64,000 bases of DNA. Source: Rotaria macrura (Eukaryota; Rotifera; Eurotatoria; Philodinida; Philodinidae). The stretch is from contig OENT01000063.1 of the NCBI GenBank assembly GCA_900239685.1, forward strand, positions 124,001-188,000, read 5' to 3'. The notes below the pieces were generated by a model, which was not told the origin of the DNA, did not search any database, and saw only the letters and a list, made by a program, of their open reading frames with translations. How positions within the stretch are numbered: position 1 is the first letter of the stretch; each line of letters starts with the position of its first letter. This document shows positions 53,084-63,122 of this stretch, piece by piece. A program made the position numbers and the translations under genes.

Positions 53084-53614
53084 CAAGGGGGAAACATCTT
53101 TTTCGTCGTTTTTGTAGTAATGAAATTTTGGCGTAGATTCTGATTTTGTCTAAATTTTGTTGTACTCCTAACTACTCCTTTGTGTTGTTCGTCGATTCGT
53201 GGCAGATAAAACATTTTCACATCTGTTACTGAACTTTGTGGAATTATTTCCCGGGAGCCTCATTTTCACTGTTTTTTGTACAATTTTGAGAATTTCGCTT
53301 GGTTGCAATGGAGTTTTCTAAATTTTTTTCGTACTCCTAGCTACTCCTTGATGCTCTTCATGAATTCGAGAACAACTCAATATCCTCACAGTCACTTTGG
53401 AATTTTGCGAAGCTTTTTCAGTTCCAAAAGCTCATTTTGGCTGGGATTTCAGTTAATAAAATTTCATATCTAACCAATGAGTTTCTCTGCGTTTTTCTTG
53501 TACTCCTAGGGACTCCTTCAGGCCTTCTATTTGTTGATATTCTCCATTAGATTTTCCAAGCTTGCATTTATCTAGAAAACTATAAAGTCCAAAAACCATG
53601 ATGTTTCCCCCTTG
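53084..53614. mobile_element. hAT-like MITE with internal 169-bp tandem repeats
   Basis: The perfect 15-bp terminal inverted repeats read CAAGGGGGAAACATC (53084-53098) and its reverse complement (53600-53614). The element is flanked by a perfect 8-bp target-site duplication, GAAAAAGA, at 53076-53083 and 53615-53622. An 8-bp duplication with CA-starting termini is the hAT pattern. No transposase frame is present. Confidence 0.88.
53162..53614. repeat. Three diverged tandem repeats, period 169 bp
   Basis: The box GTACTCCTA followed by ACTCCTT recurs at 53162, 53331 and 53500, exactly 169 bp apart each time, with weaker similarity in between. The repeats fill most of the hAT-like element. Confidence 0.75.
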
Positions 53615-56600
53615 GAAAAAGAGGATAAATAACTCATCCGAGGAATTACGATGCGATGGCCGAAAATGCCCATGTAGATTGTTTCTTTGCACTTCTGATG
53701 CAACAATATCTAGTAGTGAACATAGAGCAACGAATTTCATAATAACAAAACTTAACTGGAAAAACTGCAGTGAGTTACGAATGACTCTGGTCAATTTCAC
53801 TCGAGATATCTGAGTTATAAAACTTTTGATTAGATCTAAGTTCGAATGACCAAGATTTATTATCATACAAAGTGGTCGCGTTGTCGAGACACGGATATTC
53901 CAAAAGTGACAAAAGAAATTTATATTTAATTATTGTCGATAATATATTGTGATTTGTTTTTCCAAAAAAAAGCTCTATAATACAAAAGCAATACTGCTTC
54001 ATTGATAACTGATTCGGAAAGAAATTGTGAAACATTTAAGAATGATTTATTTATGCAAAAGACGAATCGAAAGGATCCTCTTGAAAATCAATGCAGTTAA
54101 CTAGAATCTTGTAGAAATGGACAGAACTGATTCCAGCTGTAAGGTCGATTAGTTAATCGTGTCAAATAGAACTATTCAATAAATATTTATCCTAAACAGA
54201 AGAAGTTTTTAGGTTGCAGATAATTTCAAAAGATTTTCTATATGTATATAGACCAACGAAGTACATAATCTTTGTACAGTTGTATCCTGGAAAGAAAAAT
54301 ACCTATAACTTGAATTCTACTCAATCGATATCGATAATTTTTGTTTTTTTTTTCACTGGCCTAAAGGTACCTATTGACTTCTGAAAAAATTAAGTTTTCG
54401 GCTGTTTTATTTTACGAGAAATCGTAGCAACAGTATCAAATAACAATCGTTCTAAGGGTATCTATTTGAAACCAAATCGTTCTTTTATTCTATTACAGAT
54501 TTATTTATCGATCTTTTTCCTTGAATTGAACAATGATCGTGCTCTTCGCTCATTTATATAAGGTAAATTGTTTCACGAACGTGGTATTAGATAGCAGAAC
54601 ATGTAAGACGGGTTTTTCTTCAAAAATAGTGAACAAAATGAAGTTAATTATTTTTAAATTTCAACTTGTGAATTTCTGGTTTTTACATACTCGCTACTGC
54701 TTGCCATCCTGTTGCTGATAAGTATTCAATAAATGAACATTATTCAAAGAGCTGCTTGTCATTATAAAAGAAGAGTCTTGTTTCTTAAGAAAAATAGACA
54801 GCTTATATGCAACTACATGAAAGTAAAACGAAACGACTGTGTAACGAAAACAAGGTGATATCGTGTTGTTCTAAATGGGTTTATTTCAATCTTTTCATTT
54901 CCTTTTATAGTTGTGTTCCGCTTCACCGAGAGTCAATGAACCAGAAAGAGAGAGAGAGAGAATATGAGAGAGAAATATAAGTGCACACGAAAATAATTAT
55001 TGGTGTGCATGAGCAAAGCAGATACTTATGTACACATGTATGAACTACGATGAAACGAAAGCCTCTATCAGCATAGCTAGTAAATGACAAAGATATTGCG
55101 AACGAATCACAATTGAAACTTGTATGAGTATCGAAAATTGATATCTTTTACTAGTAGTTCCATAGTTCAACAAACTAACGTGAACTATTTCGAACTGAAC
55201 AATCTAACTAGATTTTCTATTTCATGGATAGATTTTGGTAGTACAAATAGTATCAGATCACTTGTTTAGTTAATTTTGAAATATTGAGATCAACGTTCAC
55301 TGTCACATAGTTAGCAATCAACGAGGTTCGTAGTCACGTTGTGACAATAAATCACATAAATATTATTTTTTTCCATGAAAAGCTAACGAATCTCTAATTT
55401 TTCTTTTTATCAGATAGATGATTTTTACTAATAAACCTTCAGTTTTTTGTTGAACTATCCATTGATCATTCGAAAATCTATGTCTCTACAGAATACGGCA
55501 AGTAACCATGTTGAGTTGATATCAAATTTTGATTTTCATCCAAGCTGATAATTTTACTGAAAGATTTTCAAGTGATTCAACTGAGAAGGTTATCGCTGAC
55601 ACTAAATTATAAATTATGGAAACCTTGTTGGGAAACTGTGATTTAATTTTAAATCCAAAGCCAAATATCAACATTCAACCTAACATAACCTATAAAATAT
55701 CGATTGACGATGACATTTGCACAGAGTCAATTATTTTGATGCATGTTGATATTCTTATGTCAAAGACCTATACGTTAGTAATGCACGTCGACTAAGAAAG
55801 GATGTTAAGTAATCGAATCGGAAAGAAAAATGATAATGTAATGTTAATGATTTTCAGAGCAAAATGAGGAAATCTAGCATCACGTCCTATTCGTTTCGTA
55901 GAATGTACACTACTACTCTGTTTAATCAAATGGGACATATTTTTGTTCTATTTTAACAGTTTACTGCGACCTTTGCTAGAGTATACTTTGCCAAGCTTGG
56001 AAAATTTTTTCGAAAGAATTCGGCGTTGTGTAATATATTTTCGCAGAGCATAGCTTCATTATTTCTAGAATCTGAACCAAAACTCATTGAAAAGAATATC
56101 CAGAAGATATTTTATTATCTTCTTGAGAAACGCTTCAAATGTGAAAATGAAATTGTAATAAATCCATAGATAACATTGAGAATTTTTTACTGCCAAAACA
56201 ATTTGTAACATAGATCTCGATAATTTTTGAATGATCCGCATTCTTTTGCATAAATCTCTACTGGTTTGTATACCTGATAAACTTGAAAAGGTAGTAAAAA
56301 GTTGACTAAATAATATGCACTCAGTAAATAGTCTTTTCGTTGTTTCTTTAATAATATACAGGAAAAATTTCTACGCCACGGAAATATCGGTAGCTGACTT
56401 AATAAGAAGTCAATCAAAAAAACAGAAGAAAAATCGTAGTAGTTCTCAATGCTACTTCAAATCGATCCTGTAAAAGAAAGCGTTGAAACAGGAAAAAAAA
56501 TCACTCGAAAAGCAAGAATAAAGTTTGACATTTATCAATCGTCTGCCTGATTAATAACGGCATCTAGTAAAACGTCGAATATGATTGGTTTATAACAGCT

Positions 56601-56670
56601 AATCAATCGTTGAAAAAAAATAAAATAAGAGAATACATGTTTTTTTTTACAAGAAATTCACTTTTTTTCT

Positions 56671-56672
56671 AG
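56671..56672 (+). promoter_or_regulatory. Acceptor-like site upstream of UTP11 ATG
   Basis: A pyrimidine tract ending in CTAG lies about 26 bp before the ATG. It may be a 5' UTR intron acceptor or a spliced-leader site. Confidence 0.35.
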
Positions 56673-56697
56673 AAACCACTTATACTGAATTCTCATC

Positions 56698-59600
56698 ATG
56701 TCATCATGGAAAAAGTCAAGCAAAGTCGGGCAAGTTCAACATCGAGAACGATCTCAAGTAAAACGTGTTTCATCACATTTATATTTTACAAATAAAAGTT
56801 TTAAAGATTTGATGTTCTATTTTAGCCTTCGTCACGTCAACATTTGGGCTTTCTTGAAAAGAAAAAAGATTATAAAGAAAGAGCTATGTAATTGAAAACA
56901 AAAAGCTTTCCATGTTTATCATTCGAATTTCTATCTATTTTGTTTATAGTGACTATCAAACAAAAGGAAATGTGATACGCGAACTTAAAAAAAAAGCTTT
57001 GGATAAAAATTCAGAAGAATTCTATTTCAATATGGTCAATACTAAACTAAAAGTATATATAATTGCATTCACACTAATATTAAGATGTATATATTTGTCG
57101 ATGATGTTTTTAAATATCTGGTAATTAATCAAATATTTAACTGACATAGATGAGAATAGCAGCTAAGTTATGTTCGTCGTAGATTAGAGACCGGAAATTG
57201 CCCGTTATCAACAACCCAACGTTTCCTTGTCATGAGTTATTCTTTTTAAAGATTCATAATAGAAGTTCAGCAGTTAAATATTTTATGTATAAAGGATTTC
57301 CGTTTTGACGATGTTATAGTCGATGTGGGCTAACGAATATTCTAGAAAACATAAGTCTCTCAGTATACTAATGATGCTTCTATTCCCTTTCAGAGGCTCA
57401 CTGTGATTTTTGTACGAAATTGTTTCTCATTGAATCCTCTACTAAACTAACATGCGATGCAAAAACGTCGAAATCGATTTAACCATCTCGATAATTTATA
57501 AACGAGTCAAAATAAGTTCCATTGAAAAGAGCAATGTTTGAACTACAAATTTTGTACCACTCACATTTTCAAGAAACGAATGTGAGAAGGAGAAAAAGTC
57601 AAACAGGTTCTTGCAACATTTGTGCCGCTCGACAAAGCTGTATTTCTCAATTATTTCGAACTTCATGTATCAAACATGAATTAAAAATGTAACAAAATAT
57701 AGTGTCTCAATAACTTCATCAATATCTACATTGTTAATCAGTGTTAGATCAATTCTTGGTTTTTTAATCAACAACGTGTTAAGCATGACATGTTTTGTAA
57801 AATCGAACGTTTTTCAAAAGTTATCACTTAGCATGATAATTAGTCATCATTGTTCGAAATGACGTATGAACTCAATTCTTTTCGCGTTATTTATTCGACA
57901 TGTATCTGATCGTAAAGATTTTGCAGAAAAAAAATAATTGAAAAAGGATCTTTTATTCTTGTGAAAAGCTCAGGTAAGAAGAATGACCAACTTATGAAGT
58001 CATTTGCAGAGAAAGATATGTTTGGTATAAAGACGAAGAGTAAATTTAAGTTTCATCATACCATTGGAAAGAGTACTTTTTATGCTACAAAAAATATCAT
58101 TCGACATGTTTTCTGATTTGTCTTTCGAAAAAAAAATGAATTAGAAATTGAAAATGATATTGTTCTCAAGTCAAGGTGCAAGGACGTTTTTTGAGCTGTT
58201 TGACTTTTTCTCCTTCTCAGATTCGTCTTTTGGAAATATGAGTGGTATTAAACTTGTAGTTCAAACATTGCTCTTTTCAATGAAACTTATTTTGACTCGT
58301 TTATACGTCATCAAAATGGTCAAATAGTATTCGACACTTTTGTCAAGGCGTTTGCATCACATGTTATTGGGAGAATGTTTACACAATAGGCTGTCAGATC
58401 AAAATTTGAGCTAAAGACTGCAGCAATCTAGAATGAGGAATATTGTAAACGGATTTTAGTGAAGTACAAAGTATGTATTCTAGCTGATTTGACTCTTATC
58501 TGCTTGATCACTCTCATGATTCTTTTATCAAATTTACTACGTTAAAATTCAGCGGCAAGTTTGAATAAATATCTCAGATATAGGCCTTGTCTACACTAGA
58601 AAATTTAATGCGAAACTAAGAAAGATGATTGGTCGAAAATTTAATTCACTTTTAATGCGGTTTCAGAGTCGCATTAAGTTTTAAGCGGTTTCAGAGTCGC
58701 ATTAAGTTTTAATGAACCAATCCAGAAAGAACTTGATCCACTAATTAGAACAATGAATATGCCTCGATCGAGTCGTTTTATATCATCGATAGATAGATGT
58801 TTTAAACACGATAAATGAACTATAGAAAGACAGAGGCGACGATTTTTCGTGAACACGTGCAAGAAATATTCAGTTCGACTACATCATAGTGGCCATTTCT
58901 CAGTTCTGATTGATGCATTAAATTTATAAGCGTAGACGCATGTATATTTAATTCAAATTTAATCCGCATTAAATTTTCTAGTTTAGACAAGGCCATACGT
59001 TCAGAGAGAATAGGAAAACGTGTAATCGAATTGTTAAGGTTCTCTTTATATCGCACTGTTCACATGTAAGAAGAGGAAATTCGATAAAACCATATTTAAA
59101 AATACGTTCATCGTGTTCTTTGATTTTAGAACAGAATCCACAACAACACGCTTGCAAAATTTTGTGAAGAATCGTATGAGAGTTCGTGCCATGAAAAATG
59201 TGGTTCGAGTAATAGAAAATTGTTAACAATTAGATTAGCACACGGATAGGCTCATTGTTATCAATGATACAATATACTTTTACTGGTTGATATTGCCACT
59301 CAATTAAAGACTTTTATTTACAACGTTTTAAAATAATTTTAGTATGAAGAAGGAACTTCACTATGAGTCTTGCATAGGAAAAGAAATTCTTAAAATTCAT
59401 CATGACGTCGAATTTTCTGAGAAATAAAATGCTGACCAACTGAGAATATATCATGTCATAATCGGGTGATTTCGTAGAACAAAATTATAATCATAATCGA
59501 CTAACACCTTCTAAATTAACAATAATTTGATTTGGAATCAAGCATAATGTCCTAAACCACTTAGAATTTTGAGTATTATCATAAGAAATCAAATATATAT

Positions 59601-62600
59601 AGTTTTAATCAAAATTTTCTTGATTGAGAAGATTTCAATCGATTGTGATTTTTATTTTATTGCAGAAAAGTTTAGTTATAATATGATATAAACTTACACT
59701 ATTTTTTTCGGAAGCGACCTTGAGTTAATCATCCATTTTAATATTAATGCTTAATAATGACGTAGCATTATGTTTCGAATACATTGTGTGTGATGATTTC
59801 TATGCAAAAATGTCTTTTTATATGCAAAATTTGATATTTTTGTATGCTGTCCTAAATTAAAGTGATATCTGAGAATGACGAAATTGCTTGAGGAGACATT
59901 CGATAGTATTCTAAAACACTATCAACGCAGTCACATAAACGCCAAAACGGTATCTTAATGCGTCGAAGGAAAAAAAGTCAGAGAAAGAACGTGTTTAAGT
60001 CGTTCAGTTCACAGGAAAAAGAAGACAACGCGTATAAACGAGTTAATCTCGCCATAACGCATTTTCACGCATCTAATAGATGAATTTTCATAAATCGATG
60101 CATTTTAACAGTAAAGTTAACCTATGGTATAGATGCAGATGAACTGTAACTCAGCTCGTCCAGTATTACTGTCCTATTCCTTCCTTTGTCACTCCACTTC
60201 ACGAAAATCATAAACGAGGAAGAGTAATGATTTGTTGAAACCTGTGAAGTTGCCAATTTGTTGCTTTATATTTCATTTTAATTAAAAATTCTAAAAGGCG
60301 GAAGCTGATGCTTCTAAAATCTCTAAACTAAATAATTATAAATATATAAATAAAAATTTTAAAAATTATTGATAGATATTAACTGAAACTGAACGAAAAA
60401 CACTGTTTATTCAATGAAACAATGAAATATCGACTAAATATTTATTAAGAGTTGTACTTGTAGAAATTTTCTCGGAATTTGCGTTTAATATGAGTAGTAA
60501 ATTTTAAGAAATCTACTAACGCGTAAGTCAAGTCTAATCGTAAGTTGTCTCTCTTCTTATTATAAGATCCTTTGGTCGGATCTATAATAGTACACAGAAC
60601 AACTCGTTATAATGCATTTTCAATAATGAAGAGAATACAAACTTAATACGTCTCGACAAATTTTTTTTCTTTCGGTCAACGCGTTTCAATGCTCAGAAAT
60701 CAGAAACGCATTTATACGGTTTAATTTCATATTTCTGAATGCTAGAAGGATGCGTCAATTTATAACGTGTTAAAACGCGAAAATTCGGACATTTTTGACT
60801 GTGCAGAACGCGTTGAACGAGAAAAATAAAAGGCACTGTTGTAACGCGTTTTTTACCGAATTTTGACTGCTAGAGTAGTGTCGATAATTGATGAAATCGA
60901 CTCACTCGAGAATCTTGTTTTATTTTATGTGAAACTCTAGCACATGATGCCAGAAAGTGATTTTTAGCAGAATGAGTCCTATATCGCCCATATTCATGGG
61001 ATCACCAAGTGAAGTACAATGCTCAATAACTATCACATATATTTGAATCTCGATGATTGATAGTAATTTGTTTATTCCAAGGTCGAAAAATCTGACACAA
61101 GATCTTATGAAATACATATAAGATCTTGGAACATGTGCGAAATCTTTCAAGAATCTGACAAAAAATCGTAGTCTCTGAGATCTTACATCAAGTTAATAAG
61201 GTCTTTCCCAGGGCAAACAATCAGATGTTAAGATCTGATAAGATTCTGCATCTGATCTTATATGATCGTGTAAGATCCGACGAAAAATCGTACGAAAATC
61301 GTAGTCTCTGAGATCTTGTATCAGATCGCACAATCAGATTCTTGAAAGATCTTATTAATTCGTAAGATCTTTCAAGAATCTTACTGTGCGATCTGATGCA
61401 AGATGTCAGAGACGAAGATTTTTTGTCAGATTCTTGTAAGATTTCGCCCATATTCCAAGATCTTAAATGTATTTCATAAGATCTTGTGTCAGATTTTTCC
61501 ACCTGGGAAGATTTTAGCGTACACCCAAGGGGGAAGAAAATGATTTCGTTGATTTCAAGTGATTTAAGACGATTTTATGTCATTTCAAATGGTTTGAACT
61601 TGATTTCAGGAATTGAAATCAGTTTGTTCCCCCTTGCGTGCAACTCAAGAATATTTATACAACGTAAGATTTTACTTAAGAATCGATACTAGAATGGTGA
61701 GGATTATTTTGTGAAGTCGTGTCAAATCAATCCGAATACTTTAGTATGATTCTTAGAAGTATTATCGAATTCAAAATAACGGCCTTAATTTTGAATCTAA
61801 TACATATATTGTTTTCGGTTTAGCATTCTGTAAGTACATCTTTTTATCGTGATCACTAACACTCCTTGTCTGACAAGATAGCACGTGACTTAGGGTTGAG
61901 ATTCTATCTCTGATACAGAAGACTGAATGAATTCGATTTCGAGTCAACTCCAAATACTGTTCTGCAGAAGAATTTGCCACTGCTAGCTGTTTATACTAAA
62001 TCTCATAGAAAATTCTGATTCAAAATGGATACGATATTTTCATGAGTTCACTCTAGTATAGGGCTGGCACTTTATCTTTATTTCACTTTGAAAAAGTAAA
62101 GTTAGACAAAAATATTTTGTATAGATAAATTTAAAAACCAAACTTTTTCAACTTTACTTTTTCGAGTAAAGTAAAAAAAACTTTACTTTACTTTATCCGG
62201 AAAAGTAAAGTAACGCAACTTTATTTTATTTGGTAAAGTAAAGATAAAGTGCCATCCCTACTCTAGTATTAATTTTTGATGAAATATTTGCTTTCGTGCA
62301 TTGTCAAGTATGCTCTTTATGATATAGAATGGTGTTCATAGCTCAAAGAAAAAGTACAAAGAATATTCGGAAGATCAATTAAAATTAATGCAAACACAAG
62401 ATTTAAAATATATAAAATATAAACATCAAATGGAACGAAAAAAAATTGATAAATTACAAACATCATCACATCTCATAGATTCAGAATATCGTCCATCGAA
62501 ATCACATATATTTTTTGTTGATTCCCAGAAGCAAGGTTCGTGTTTCTTTAATTAGAATGTATTTTTGTTTCATTATTAGTATTAATTTAGTTGAAAAATT

Positions 62601-63038
62601 CGATCCGGTTAAGAAAATGCGAACACATCCATCATTAATCAATCGTCGATCGAATCGATTGACTATTGAACAATTGAAATCAACAAAATTAAACATCGAT
62701 GAACAACAAATAAATGTAATGATATTACATTTTGTCATCTATTGAAATTGAAATTTATACTTTAGAAATTTCAAAAAATGCGAAAGAAAAAATATTTAGA
62801 ATTACAAAAACGAATTGAACGTGAGAAGAAGTTACAACAAGTTGAAATGGCTATGGAAGATAAACTTCTCCTTAAAGTAATAACAAGATTTGACCTTCGT
62901 TTAATTGAAACTGAAAAAGAAATTTTTTTCTATTATCAGAATCCAAAACAAGATGATGATGATGAAATTTGGTCGGATAATGAAAATGAAAAGAAAAATG
63001 AAAAGAAGAAGTCGAAAATTATACCACGAAAGAAATAA
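56698..63038 (+). CDS. UTP11: UTP11, U3 snoRNA-associated small-subunit processome protein
   Basis: UTP11 is a nucleolar component of the SSU processome that matures 18S rRNA. Exons: 56698-56757, 56826-56887, 56950-57052, 62328-62535, 62591-62715, 62766-62876, 62940-63038. They encode 255 residues (human 253) with unbroken phase. Motifs match the family in order: QHRERSQP, HLGFLEKKKDYKERA, KKKALDKNSEEFYFNM, NGVHSS, then SEDQLKLMQTQDLKYIKYK, FDPVKKMRTHPSLINR, and RIEREKKL near the C-terminus. Intron 3 (57053-62327, 5275 bp) is about 100 times the usual intron size here and holds five transposon-like elements. Exon 4 must begin at 62328, since this gives the right phase and the conserved GVH. 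The last intron is 63 bp and has no stop in frame. SRFBP1-like coding starts 84 bp downstream. Confidence 0.93.
57446..58371. mobile_element. Element with long (~170 bp) imperfect inverted repeats
   Basis: The segment 57446-57612 is the inverted counterpart of about 58187-58371. The core 57497-57548 matches 58254-58305 in reverse complement over 52 bp with a single mismatch; identity falls off outside the core. The centre is unrelated AT-rich sequence. The class is unclear and target-site duplications were not found. Confidence 0.6.
58583..58994. mobile_element. PIF/Harbinger (Tourist)-like MITE, 412 bp
   Basis: The 30-bp terminal inverted repeats at 58583-58612 and 58965-58994 differ at one position and begin GGCCTTGTCTA, close to Tourist-type ends. 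The 3-bp sequence ATA flanks both sides (58580-58582, 58995-58997), the duplication length of Harbinger elements, though those usually favour TAA/TTA. No transposase is encoded. Confidence 0.8.
58657..58712. repeat. Perfect 28-bp tandem duplication inside the MITE
   Basis: 58657-58684 and 58685-58712 are identical 28-bp units starting GCGGTTTCAGAG, a recent duplication. Confidence 0.9.
61077..61507. mobile_element. Foldback-type element, 431 bp
   Basis: The left arm, from about 61077 to 61190, is the reverse complement of the right arm, about 61396-61507, with roughly 90% identity. The ends read CCAAGGT and ACCTGGG. A second, nested hairpin has arms at 61320-61354 and 61363-61397. AAGATCTTA-like motifs recur throughout. 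Open frames inside come from the palindromes and are not genes. No clear target-site duplication. Confidence 0.75.
61526..61636. mobile_element. 111-bp hAT-like MITE
   Basis: The terminal inverted repeats extend 22 bp with 20 matches and start CAAGGGGGAA, the same first ten bases as the element at 53084-53614. Flanking 8-mers CGTACACC and CGTGCAAC agree at six of eight positions, consistent with an aged 8-bp duplication. Confidence 0.75.
62059..62260. mobile_element. 202-bp hAT-like MITE
   Basis: The 22-bp terminal inverted repeats begin TAGGGCTGGCAC and TAGGGATGGCAC with one mismatch. A perfect 8-bp target-site duplication, CTCTAGTA, lies at 62051-62058 and 62261-62268. The interior is rich in AAAGTAAAG motifs in both orientations. 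It ends 67 bp before UTP11 exon 4. Confidence 0.88.
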
Positions 63039-63122
63039 TTTGTTTTCTTTTTGTTTCTCGTTAAAATAAAATAGGAAAACCTGTAACATTACTCTGTTTC
63101 TTTGTTTGTTTTTTCGTTTCAG
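63039..63122 (+). promoter_or_regulatory. 84-bp intercistronic region with polyA signal and trans-splice-like acceptor
   Basis: After the UTP11 stop come AATAAA at 63065-63070 and then a pyrimidine-rich tract ending in TTTCAG at 63122, directly abutting the next ATG. That is the layout of intercistronic regions resolved by spliced-leader trans-splicing, which is known in rotifers. Confidence 0.6.

Larger units (their letters stand above)
52345..56697. other. Intergenic region between divergent genes
   Basis: The 4.35 kb hold a hAT-like MITE (53084-53614), a (GA)n tract near 54943-54963 and otherwise AT-rich sequence. The upstream regions of both flanking genes lie here. No gene was recognised. 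Confidence 0.55.
57053..62327 (+). other. 5.3-kb UTP11 intron 3 loaded with transposon-derived elements
   Basis: It runs from GTATAT after CTAAAA to GATATAG before AATGGTGTTC. It contains elements at 57446-58371, 58583-58994, 61077-61507, 61526-61636 and 62059-62260. The segment 59000-61070 is AT-rich with an ACGCG-rich patch near 59930-60870 that may be a further decayed element. No nested gene was seen. Confidence 0.85.

Noticed and set aside
53453-53866. 137-codon minus-strand open frame
   Set aside because: Overlaps the end of the hAT-like MITE and shows no domain; not a transposase.
59930-60870. ACGCG-rich stretch as another transposon
   Set aside because: Recurring ACGCG motifs are visible, but I could not define matching ends or a target duplication.
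61221-61502. 93-codon minus-strand open frame
   Set aside because: Produced by the palindromic foldback element; repeated Arg-Ser blocks mirror the AAGATCTTA motifs.
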